DNA of 28,973 nucleotides. It comes from Bacteroidales bacterium. GTDB lineage: Bacteria > Bacteroidota > Bacteroidia > Bacteroidales > Muribaculaceae. The stretch lies in NCBI GenBank assembly GCA_014800105.1, contig JAAVGQ010000057.1, positions 1 through 28,973 of the forward strand, in the 5' to 3' direction. The translations under genes were made by a program, and so were the position numbers. Positions within the stretch are counted from its first letter, which is position 1; each line of letters starts with the position of its first letter. Of this stretch, positions 17,945 to 24,716 are shown piece by piece. The notes under the pieces are model-generated. The model had not been told where the DNA came from, made no database searches, and was given only the letters and a program-made list of their open reading frames with translations.

Positions 17945-18973
17945 TTAGCTCATTTTGACGGGGATGATGTAGCCGTTCTCGTCAAACTTGAGGCTGTCCA
18001 TGCACACCACGCGCTCGCTGCCGCCGCGGCTCCCTATGGGGTGGCGGTGGTAGATAATGTAATACTCATCCTCGCCCGGACCTTTGATTACTGAGTGGTG
18101 ACCTGCACCGGTGCCTTTCTCGGGGTCCTGTTCAAGGATTTTACCTACGCGCTCGAACGGGCCGAGTGGATTGTCGGCAATGGCGTAGGCCACGCAGTAG
18201 TCGGGTCCCATCCATCCGCCTTCTGACCACATGAAGTAGTACTTACCGTTGCGCTTGAGCATGAAAGGTCCTTCGACATAGTTCTGGGGAGTAACTTCCT
18301 TGTAAATGTCGCCGTCATCGAAGGGGATGACTGACAGAAGGTCGTCAGAGAGGCGCACTACGTTGCAGTGTCTCCATCCACCGTAATACATAAGGTACAT
18401 GCCGCTCTCCTCGTCGTGGTAAACGAACTGGTCAATGGGCTGGGCTCCATTGATGATAGAGTCAATGAGAGGTCGTCCGAGAGCGTCAGAGAAGGGTCCC
18501 TCGGGACGGTCAGCAACCGCAACACCGATACCGCCCACCTGCTCGTTGTTCTGGATGTCGTTGGCACCGAAGAATATATAGTATTTGTCGTTGGCTTTTA
18601 TAACTGAGGGAGCCCACAGCGCGTACTTTGCCCAGCTGATGCTGTCGATTGAGAGCACGGCGGGGTGTTTGGTCCACGTTACAAGGTCGGGTGATGAGAA
18701 TGCGTCCATGTGGGTCTGGATGTTATACTCGGGATTGATTGCATCGGTAACGCGGTGGAGGTCAGCTTCGTATTTTACTGAATCTTCTCCCCATAATAGT
18801 GAAAGAGTGGGGTAGACCCAGTACTGATTATCCCACACTATGCCTTCAGGATCGGCATACCAGCCGGGGAAAATAGGGTTTTCTGCACGGGTTACGGGAG
18901 CGGCTGAGCGAGCCTGAGTACAAGCGGCTAAAAGCAGCAGTGAGCCGGAAGCCAGAGTAAGTAATTTCTTCAT
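17945..18973 (-). CDS. Glycoside hydrolase family 43 lipoprotein
   Basis: Predicted arabinosidase/xylosidase-type enzyme attached to a membrane as a lipoprotein: signal with lipobox LLAAC (Cys18). The five-bladed propeller of GH43 is shown by the general base Asp41 in PIFPGWYADPEG, an Asp181 in QPIDQFVYHDE that fits the pKa-modulating residue, and the general acid Glu234 in NYVEGPFML. YALWAPSVIKANDKYYIFFG is also typical. The 342 residues contain only the catalytic domain, without an added carbohydrate-binding module. Substrate cannot be read from the sequence. There is no SusC/SusD pair next to it, so it is not in a classical polysaccharide-utilisation locus. Confidence 0.88.
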   Translation of the reverse strand: MKKLLTLASGSLLLLAACTQARSAAPVTRAENPIFPGWYADPEGIVWDNQYWVYPTLSLLWGEDSVKYEADLHRVTDAINPEYNIQTHMDAFSSPDLVTWTKHPAVLSIDSISWAKYALWAPSVIKANDKYYIFFGANDIQNNEQVGGIGVAVADRPEGPFSDALGRPLIDSIINGAQPIDQFVYHDEESGMYLMYYGGWRHCNVVRLSDDLLSVIPFDDGDIYKEVTPQNYVEGPFMLKRNGKYYFMWSEGGWMGPDYCVAYAIADNPLGPFERVGKILEQDPEKGTGAGHHSVIKGPGEDEYYIIYHRHPIGSRGGSERVVCMDSLKFDENGYIIPVKMS

Positions 18974-18995
18974 TATTAATGTGATAAATAAACGG

Positions 18996-19868
18996 TTATT
19001 TAGTTTCGGTGGGGAATTTATTGGGGAAAGAGAGGGGCACGGCGGGACGCATCATGGCTCGTACTATGAAGAACAGGCCAATGAGGATAAAGGGAATGCT
19101 GAGAGCCTGTCCCATGTTCATGCCCCATGTCTGTACCATGTTGTCCTCAAAGCCTACCTGATTGTTCTTCAGATATTCGATAGCGAAACGTCCGGCAAAG
19201 AGCAGAGTGAGGAATACCCCGAAAATCAAGCCGGGGCGACCCTCGGCGTTGCGCTTCCAGTACATCCACATGAGCAGACCGAAGAGCGCGAGATACCATG
19301 CTGCCTCGTAGAGCTGGGTGGGGTGAGAAGGCTGGCTGAAAATGGGGTCGGCGCCATGCATCCAGGCATTGATATTGGTAATGAAACGGAACGCCCATGG
19401 AGCGTCAGTGGGATGACCGTAAATCTCGTGGTTCATGAGGTTGCCTATGCGTATGAGGGCACCTACGAGCGCGATGGGAATCACCAGTCGGTCAAATGTC
19501 CACAGCGGGGAGCGCTTGGCGGTTATCCACGAGAAGCACAGGACACCGATGATTACGCCTATCGTACCGCCGTGACTGGCAAGTCCACCCTCCCAGATGT
19601 AGAGAATCCTGATGGGGTCCTGGCTGTAAACGTCCCATTCATAAAAGAATACGTGCCCCAGGCGGGCGCCGATAACCGTGCCGGCCATTACCCAGAGCAA
19701 CAGCGTGCCGAGCCATTTCTCAGGCGCACCCTCGTGCTTGAAAATGCGTTCCTCAATCTTGTAGCCGATGAGGAAACCTATTGCAAACATCAAGCCGTAC
19801 CAGCGCACGGTTATGAACGAATCAATGAGGCGCGGGTCGGCCTCCCATGTGATAAAATCAAGTAGCAT
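18996..19868 (-). CDS. lgt: Prolipoprotein diacylglyceryl transferase
   Basis: Inner-membrane enzyme that transfers diacylglycerol from phosphatidylglycerol to the lipobox cysteine of prolipoproteins. The 290 residues have seven predicted membrane segments. The motifs are the N-terminal VRWYGLMFAIGF, HGG at 99-101, RIGNLMNHEIYG with Arg140 and Asn143, and the late HPTQLYEAAWY. RIGNLMNHE differs slightly from the common RIGNFINGE. It is the first gene of a run with GH43 (22 bp gap), the small barrel and fcl. A long open frame on the opposite strand (18981-19865) is a shadow of this gene. Confidence 0.95.
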   Translation of the reverse strand: MLLDFITWEADPRLIDSFITVRWYGLMFAIGFLIGYKIEERIFKHEGAPEKWLGTLLLWVMAGTVIGARLGHVFFYEWDVYSQDPIRILYIWEGGLASHGGTIGVIIGVLCFSWITAKRSPLWTFDRLVIPIALVGALIRIGNLMNHEIYGHPTDAPWAFRFITNINAWMHGADPIFSQPSHPTQLYEAAWYLALFGLLMWMYWKRNAEGRPGLIFGVFLTLLFAGRFAIEYLKNNQVGFEDNMVQTWGMNMGQALSIPFILIGLFFIVRAMMRPAVPLSFPNKFPTETK

Positions 19869-20143
19869 TATCTTATAGTCATTATTCGTGAAAATAATAG
19901 CTTAAAAAGCTATCTACCGCAAATATACAACAATTTCCGCAACTACTGAAACATTATCTGTATGTTTGGATGACGCGAATCCTCACTTTGCACCCCGCTT
20001 GATGCAGCCGCGAATTCCTAAAGCAATTCTCAAATATGTGTGAAATGCTACTCTTCTGTATAATATTCTTAGCTTTTTCTTTTGAGCTAATGGAAATAAT
20101 TGTATATTTGCAAGTTATCTAAACGTATAAAATCAAATACCAT
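19869..20143. other. Divergent intergenic region between lgt and the first plug-only gene
   Basis: It holds a minus-strand -7-type box for lgt (19920-19927, TATATTTG on that strand). It also holds a perfect 7-bp hairpin at 19897-19913 that would lie at the extreme 5' end of the lgt transcript, and the plug-gene promoter (20081-20110). I see no small gene in it. Confidence 0.5.
20081..20110 (+). promoter_or_regulatory. Promoter of the first plug-only gene
   Basis: TTTG at 20081-20084 and TATATTTG at 20103-20110 are spaced by 18 bp. The same -7 sequence precedes the third copy of the gene (22052-22059). Confidence 0.6.
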
Positions 20144-20791
20144 ATGAAAGCTTTCTTAACTCTATTTTTCGCCTTTGTTGCTATTGCAGCAATGCATGCT
20201 TCCGAGCCTTTTAACGGTCGTCTGGTTGACATTAATGGTAAACCTATAAAGGGGGCCAGAGTATATGTAAGTAATCCCAAACGTAGTGTAAAATCCGATA
20301 AAGAAGGTGAATTTGAATTAGCTGATTTAAAATCAACTGACACGTTACATGTTAAACTCAAAGAGATGGTGTATGAAATACCTGTGAACAACAGTAGAGG
20401 AATGCAAATCATCATTGATGATAAATCTACGGAGGATAAAGAAGAACAGGAGGAAATCAATATAGGAACCGGAAAAATTAAGAAACGAGACTATTTAGGA
20501 CCGTATAGTGGAGTTACACACGAACAGCTCGTTGCAACCGGCGAAACTGATCTTATCCAGGCCATGCGTGGATTAGTACCCGGAGTGCAAGTTGTCGGAG
20601 AAAACCTGAGGATACGTAATTCCATGTCTGTTAATGCACCCTCCGATCCTCTTTGGGTCATTGACGGTTCTGAGTCAACAATTGCTCCATCCCTCACAGT
20701 CATGGAAGTAGAGAGGGTCGAAATCCTTAAAGATGGCGCAGGATACGGAACCCGCGGTGCCAACGGCGTGATAATCGTCACCCTGAAATAA
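20144..20791 (+). CDS. Secreted plug-only protein A (carboxypeptidase-regulatory-like + TonB plug domain, no barrel)
   Basis: Protein of 215 residues. A signal peptide (1-19, cleavage after MHA) is followed by a carboxypeptidase-regulatory-like domain (about 24-95, 'FNGRLVDINGKPIKGARVYV'-like start), an acidic linker and a SusC-type plug domain (about 122-215) with PLWVIDG at 169-175 and 'VEILKDGAGYGTRGANG' near 192-208. The protein stops exactly where a SusC receptor would enter its barrel, so it is a stand-alone periplasmic plug. It is not a truncated receptor, because copy C ends at the same place. No TonB box or STN domain is visible. Function unknown. Its partner peptide genes face it on the other strand. 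Confidence 0.85.
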   Translation: MKAFLTLFFAFVAIAAMHASEPFNGRLVDINGKPIKGARVYVSNPKRSVKSDKEGEFELADLKSTDTLHVKLKEMVYEIPVNNSRGMQIIIDDKSTEDKEEQEEINIGTGKIKKRDYLGPYSGVTHEQLVATGETDLIQAMRGLVPGVQVVGENLRIRNSMSVNAPSDPLWVIDGSESTIAPSLTVMEVERVEILKDGAGYGTRGANGVIIVTLK

Positions 20792-20833
20792 ATACTGTTA
20801 AGCAACAACTTAGTAAAATAGCTAATCCGTAAC

Positions 20834-21290
20834 ATGACAAATATTCTTATGAGAACTTTAATATCCTTATTCGTTGCCTTTGCTGTTATTGGATCTATTC
20901 ATGCTTCCGAACCATTTAACGGGATAGTAGTCGATATGGATGGCCATCCTATCAAGGGTGCAAAAATATACGTTCATAATCCCAAGAAAAATGTGAAATC
21001 CGATAAAAAAGGTGAATTCGTATTGACTGATGTAACATCTACAGACACATTACACGTAAAGGTCAAAAAGAAAGTGTATGAAGTTCCTGTAAACGGTAGT
21101 AAAGGGAAGCGTATCATTGTAGGAGATATTTCAACCACTGGAATAGAGGATTTTGAGGAGAAAAACGTAAGGAAAGAATCTGTGAGGGAGCGAGGCTATT
21201 TGGGACGTTCAAATAATTTATACCGGCGTAACAGACGTCATTAAAGCCATGCGAGAATCCACCAATAAAGTAAAGTTATTACTGTTATAA
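20834..21290 (+). pseudogene. Plug-only protein B, frameshifted and truncated copy
   Basis: The first 124 or so residues match copies A and C: signal peptide (best start ATG 20849, MRTLISLFVAF...) and carboxypeptidase-regulatory-like domain with 'GHPIKGAKIYVHNPKK'. After the YLG motif the frame runs out into an arginine-rich tail and stops at 21244. A different frame from about 21204 to a stop at 21288-21290 reads IYTGVTDVIKAMRES, which matches VATGETDLIQAMRG of copy A. The copy therefore carries a frameshift and internal deletions, and the rest of the plug is lost. It follows copy A by 42 bp and was probably co-transcribed. Confidence 0.75.
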
Positions 21291-21342
21291 TAATTAATAT
21301 TAGACGTCTCATAATTTTTCGAGATATCTAATATTAATTATT
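21289..21342. terminator. Long hairpin between plug B and peptide gene 1
   Basis: A 22-nt arm (21289-21310) pairs with 21321-21342 with two mismatches and a 10-nt loop. It lies between convergent genes (plug B to the left, peptide 1 to the right) and is probably a bidirectional terminator. The part AGACGTCTC also occurs in the hairpin after plug C. Confidence 0.65.
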
Positions 21343-21376
21343 TCAGGAGTTGTATGTGACGGCAACGTGCTCAAAT

Positions 21377-21643
21377 CTATTTTGAACAATATAAATAATA
21401 ATAATCTCTGTCGTCGTTAATATCTCCGCTAACATATTGTCTAACACAATGTCCACGAATGTCTGAATTCCAGCAGCATTCGTCTCCTTCTAACAGACCG
21501 TTGCATGCTATTATCTGAGCAAATTCTCCTGATGGACATTCTGTTGCGGATGTGGGATCAATAGAATCCAAAATTGCTCTGATCTTCTTAGCTTCTTCAG
21601 CACTTATTGGCTCAAAAGTCGGTTTCTTTTTGTCTGTTTCCAT
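21377..21643 (-). CDS. Cysteine-rich precursor-like peptide 1
   Basis: Small protein of 88 residues. The first 20 residues are identical to peptide 2 and are hydrophilic (starting METDKKKPTFEP), so this is not a Sec signal but could be a leader. The region up to Cys36 (SIDPTSATECPSG) is also shared. After that the sequence differs from peptide 2 almost everywhere except the cysteines: 36, 47, 56, 57, 66 and 86, i.e. C-x10-C-x8-CC-x8-C-x19-C. Tail rich in Asp and Tyr. No double-glycine cleavage site is seen. It lies behind a decayed glycosyltransferase fragment and appears to be a duplicate of the peptide 2 locus. Role as a modified secreted peptide is inference. Confidence 0.72.
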   Translation of the reverse strand: METDKKKPTFEPISAEEAKKIRAILDSIDPTSATECPSGEFAQIIACNGLLEGDECCWNSDIRGHCVRQYVSGDINDDRDYYYLYCSK

Positions 21644-21681
21644 AGAAAAAATTTAAAGATTTATAATATAAAATTATCTCG

Positions 21682-21695
21682 ACACATTAATGTGT
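21682..21695. repeat. 14-bp perfect palindrome upstream of peptide gene 1
   Basis: ACACATTAATGTGT is self-complementary. An identical palindrome occurs at the same place before peptide gene 2 (23393-23406). It is 39 bp before the ATG and could be an operator or an mRNA hairpin. Confidence 0.6.
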
Positions 21696-21751
21696 TTTTC
21701 TTAAGAACAATACTTCTATGAGAGTAGTTCTTGCAGATGGTTATTTTACAG

Positions 21752-21975
21752 CTATTTAACGATCAAGTGCTGAAACAAGGAAAGATATGTCGCGGACATT
21801 CTTTCAGCTGAATAGATATTGCGGATCCGTTTACGACTTTCCGAGATAATCTTTCTTCTCTTTTGGTGCGCACAATCCTATGCTTCCTCTATTTTGGCGG
21901 TTAATGATTGTACAAAGTGAGTTGTGCGTGTCACATCAGACCCTATAGAGGCAACAAATCCGTTCACTCATCATT
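21752..21975 (-). pseudogene. 3' remnant of the glycosyltransferase gene
   Basis: Translated on the minus strand this matches about residues 342-412 of the intact glycosyltransferase at 23463-24701, starting VNGFVASIG and ending with the same LFQHLIVK and stop. It contains an in-frame TAG where the intact gene has Leu371, and has no 5' part. Homology with the intact copy stops near 21975 (equivalent to about 23688). It marks the right end of a duplicated segment. Confidence 0.85.
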
Positions 21976-22051
21976 TTAATAGCATTGTTGGTTTATGCAA
22001 TAGCATTTAATCTTTCTTACGCAAAGGTATTTAATGATGAGATTTTTTATG

Positions 22052-22059
22052 TATATTTG
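22052..22059 (+). promoter_or_regulatory. -7 box upstream of plug C
   Basis: TATATTTG, 33 bp before the ATG, as in plug A. The -33 region is only T-rich here. Confidence 0.5.
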
Positions 22060-22092
22060 CATATCAGTTAAATTACATAAATCAAATGCCAT

Positions 22093-22800
22093 ATGAAAGC
22101 TTTCTTAACTCTATTTTTCGCCTTTGTTGCTATTGCAGCAGTGCATGCTTCCGAGCCTTTTAACGGATTGCTCGTCGACTTTAATGGTAAACCTATAAAA
22201 GGAGCCAGAGTGTATGTTCATAATCCCAAGCATTACGCAAAATCCGATAAAGAGGGAAAATTCGGATTGACTGATGTGAAATCTACCGATACATTACATG
22301 TTAAAACACATAAAATGACTTATGAAATCCCTGTGAACGGTAGTAAGGGAATGCGTATTACTATAGGAGAATTATCAGCTACAGGCGCGGAAGATCAAGA
22401 GCTCATACGTATGGGTACCGGATATGTAAAGAAAAGAGAATATTTGGGACCGCGTAGCGGAGTTACCCACGAGCAACTGGTTGCTACCGGGCAAACTGAT
22501 CTTATTCAGGCCATGCGTGGATTAGTTGCTGGAGTGCGGGTTGTCAATAATGATTATGGGAAAGACGATAAAGTCAAGCAAGAAAAAGATAGAATAATAA
22601 GTGGACCAAATCTAAGTATCCGTAATTCGATGTCCTTTAATGCTCCGACTAATCCTCTGTGGGTTATTGACGGGACAGAATCAATTATTCCACCATCCCT
22701 CACTGTTATGGAAGTCGAGAGCGTTGAGATTCTGAAGGATGGTGCCGGTTATGGAACACGTGGAGCCAACGGCGTGATAATAGTCACTCTCAAAAAATAA
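22093..22800 (+). CDS. Secreted plug-only protein C (carboxypeptidase-regulatory-like + TonB plug domain, no barrel)
   Basis: Protein of 235 residues, a close paralogue of plug A. The first 19 residues are almost identical (a signal peptide with AAVHA in place of AAMHA), and the DNA from about 10 bp before the ATG to 85 bp inside the gene is nearly unchanged. The regulatory-like domain and plug domain follow, with NPLWVIDG and VEILKDGAGYGTRGANG. Compared with copy A it has an insertion of about 18-20 residues, rich in Lys and Asp, after VAGVRVVN. It ends in VTLKK at the same point as copy A. The gene converges on peptide gene 2. Confidence 0.85.
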   Translation: MKAFLTLFFAFVAIAAVHASEPFNGLLVDFNGKPIKGARVYVHNPKHYAKSDKEGKFGLTDVKSTDTLHVKTHKMTYEIPVNGSKGMRITIGELSATGAEDQELIRMGTGYVKKREYLGPRSGVTHEQLVATGQTDLIQAMRGLVAGVRVVNNDYGKDDKVKQEKDRIISGPNLSIRNSMSFNAPTNPLWVIDGTESIIPPSLTVMEVESVEILKDGAGYGTRGANGVIIVTLKK

Positions 22801-22814
22801 ATGATTTATAAAAC

Positions 22815-22847
22815 AAGACGTCTCATGGTATAATCTTGAGACGTCTT
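22815..22847. terminator. Bidirectional terminator-like hairpin after plug C
   Basis: Perfect 11-bp stem (22815-22825 with 22837-22847) and an 11-nt loop, 14 bp after the plug C stop and in front of the convergent peptide 2 unit. There is no long T-run. Confidence 0.65.
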
Positions 22848-23098
22848 ATAATATTACAGTAGGTAAATACCTAAGTAAGAATTCAAAATTAAACGATAGT
22901 ATTTTTTAAGTAAGCGTAACAAAATATTTCTTTCAATCTTTTATACTATCGATGGTTGTAAATCGGTATATATCAAAATTCTTCATCAGTCATGAAGCAC
23001 GCTTCACTCCTTCTTCAAATTTTAATCTATCCTCGATTTTCACCTCATAGATAGTATAAATTAATTTTGAACACTTACTTATCATGATATTTAAGAGC
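22848..23098. other. AT-rich spacer between plug C and peptide gene 2
   Basis: About 250 bp without a gene that I can support. It contains a distant 9-bp inverted repeat (22894-22902 with 22943-22951). A short minus-strand open frame here (22990-23214) overlaps the peptide gene and has no recognisable features. Confidence 0.4.
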
Positions 23099-23353
23099 TT
23101 ATTGATACGTACCGGAACAATATAGTTCTCCAAACTCGTCGTGCTGTTGGTTAACGCATCGACCATAATTGCTCGAATCCCAGCAACACTCATCCCAATA
23201 ATGCTTGCCTTCACATGCCCGTTCCTTAGCTCTGTCTCCAGATGGGCATTCTGTCGCGGATGTGGGATCTATAGATCCTGCTGTAGCTCTAACCTTCTTG
23301 GCTTCTTCAGCACTTATTGGCTCAAAAGTCGGTTTCTTTTTGTCTGTCTCCAT
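23099..23353 (-). CDS. Cysteine-rich precursor-like peptide 2
   Basis: Small protein of 84 residues, paralogue of peptide 1. It has the same 20-residue N-terminus (METDKKKPTFEPISAEEAKK), the shared SIDPTSATECPSG, and six cysteines at 36, 47, 56, 57, 66 and 79 (C-x10-C-x8-CC-x8-C-x12-C), while the residues between them are mostly different. DECCW is the best conserved core motif. It is the third gene of a minus-strand unit, 109 bp after the glycosyltransferase and so behind the VKOR/thioredoxin gene. No Sec signal and no Gly-Gly site. The context suggests a substrate for disulfide formation and perhaps glycosylation; this is inference. Confidence 0.75.
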   Translation of the reverse strand: METDKKKPTFEPISAEEAKKVRATAGSIDPTSATECPSGDRAKERACEGKHYWDECCWDSSNYGRCVNQQHDEFGELYCSGTYQ

Positions 23354-23392
23354 AGAAAAAAATTTAAAGATTTATAGTATAAAATTATCTCG

Positions 23393-23406
23393 ACACATTA
23401 ATGTGT
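23393..23406. repeat. 14-bp perfect palindrome upstream of peptide gene 2
   Basis: Identical to the palindrome at 21682-21695 and 39 bp before the peptide 2 ATG. The flanking spacer is also nearly identical in both copies. Confidence 0.6.
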
Positions 23407-23462
23407 TTTTCTTTATAACAATACTTCAATGAGAGTAGTTCTTGCAGATGGTTATTTTACAG

Positions 23463-24701
23463 CTATTTAACAATCAAGTGCTGAAATAGGGAAAGATATG
23501 TCGCGGACATTCTTTCAGCTGAATACATATTGCGGATACGTTCACGACTTTCCGAGATAATCTTTTTTCTCTTTTTAGGCGTACAATCCAATGCTTCCTC
23601 TACTTTGGCGGTTAATGATTGTACAAAATGAGATGTGCGTGTCACATCAGGTCCTATAGAGGCAACAAATCCGTTCACCCCATCATTATAAATGTCGGTC
23701 AGGCAGTTTCCGTCTGACACCACTACCGGTAAGCCCGCATCCGCCATTTCAATACCAGAATATCCAAAAGGTTCGCTATAGGAAGGCATTATACCCACAT
23801 CGGCGGCAGCATACCAATATCGTAGATTTTTAGATGGTATAAAACCGGTAAGTATAAGCGATGCAGCCACGGGCTCTATAAGTTTACCGTATTTGGCAAA
23901 TCCTGAAAGTGAGCCGCACATAACGCAACGCAATCGGGGATGGTTTTTTCGTAACCGCGCGATAGCCATAAGAAGTGGCTCGATGCCTTTGTGTCGCACA
24001 GTGCGTCCCGCATAAACTATGATTTCTTCATCATCACTTATGCCGAGACGTTTTCTTGCCTGTGATTTGGTCGGTCTTCTACCTTCCGTACTATTATATC
24101 CATTAGGTATCACGTGAATCTTATCGGCGGGAACACCGTATATGCCAATTAGTGTGCTACGGCATGTCTCAGATAAAGCTACGATTGCATCCACGCGTCT
24201 ATATATCTCTAACTCTTTATCACAGTATTCCTTGACGTAAGTGGCCGTTTCTTCGGGTACCTGACGGGGTACTGTACCATCGACCATAATCTGTTTCAGG
24301 AATTTTCTACTTCCGAGTAAGTGACCGCACCATCCCTGATCGTGAATAACAAATACGGTTTTACTTTTTGGGAAACGTTTTTTTAATTCATCAATAAACT
24401 GGGCACATGGTGAATGATTTATCAAAAATATGTTGCCATGGCTATCGGGCAACACATCAATCAACATGTCAAAAATTTTATCACCATTTGCACGCCATCC
24501 TCCATTGTCATCAGTAAAATTCGGGAAGAAATACTCTTTGAATCCGTCATCATCAACTACTGATGGTTTTTCAACACCAGCCTGGAGTCCTAAAACAATT
24601 AATTCCACTTCTTTAGCAAGACCTGGCAGAAGCATTCGTCGAAAAGTTCCTATACCATTGGCTCGCGAACTCTCGAGTTCGTCAACAAAAATTATCCTCA
24701 T
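23463..24701 (-). CDS. GT4-family glycosyltransferase of a peptide-modification locus
   Basis: Cytoplasmic glycosyltransferase of 412 residues with a GT-B fold. The N-terminus has the donor/acceptor loop 'SSRANGIGTFRRML' (11-24). The C-terminal half has the sugar-nucleotide binding region: VIPNGYN at 197-203, IIVYAGRTVRHKGIEPLL at about 227-244, and the EX7E motif with Glu310 and Glu318 (EPFGYSGIE). It looks like the glycosyltransferase family recorded in Bacteroidales 'GG-peptide' neighbourhoods (TIGR04157, from memory). It follows the VKOR/thioredoxin gene by 15 bp and precedes the peptide gene. A decayed copy of its 3' end lies at 21752-21975. The acceptor could be the peptide, but a role on another glycan cannot be excluded. 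Confidence 0.85.
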   Translation of the reverse strand: MRIIFVDELESSRANGIGTFRRMLLPGLAKEVELIVLGLQAGVEKPSVVDDDGFKEYFFPNFTDDNGGWRANGDKIFDMLIDVLPDSHGNIFLINHSPCAQFIDELKKRFPKSKTVFVIHDQGWCGHLLGSRKFLKQIMVDGTVPRQVPEETATYVKEYCDKELEIYRRVDAIVALSETCRSTLIGIYGVPADKIHVIPNGYNSTEGRRPTKSQARKRLGISDDEEIIVYAGRTVRHKGIEPLLMAIARLRKNHPRLRCVMCGSLSGFAKYGKLIEPVAASLILTGFIPSKNLRYWYAAADVGIMPSYSEPFGYSGIEMADAGLPVVVSDGNCLTDIYNDGVNGFVASIGPDVTRTSHFVQSLTAKVEEALDCTPKKRKKIISESRERIRNMYSAERMSATYLSLFQHLIVK

Positions 24702-24716
24702 AATACAGTTTTTGGG

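Noticed and set aside
18981..19865. 294-codon open frame on the plus strand
   Set aside because: It is the antisense of lgt, which has full family motifs on the minus strand. The plus-strand translation has no signal, domain or hydrophobic pattern.
20144..20791. Truncated SusC pseudogene
   Set aside because: Two copies end at the same codon position with intact signals, and no barrel sequence follows in any frame, so it is a complete short protein.
21377..21643. Assigning the peptides to the TIGR04149 GG-leader family
   Set aside because: There is no Gly-Gly cleavage motif, and the leader does not resemble that family's leader; only the neighbouring glycosyltransferase suggests a relation.
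22990..23214. 74-codon minus-strand frame
   Set aside because: It overlaps peptide gene 2 in another frame, and the paralogous locus has no matching frame.
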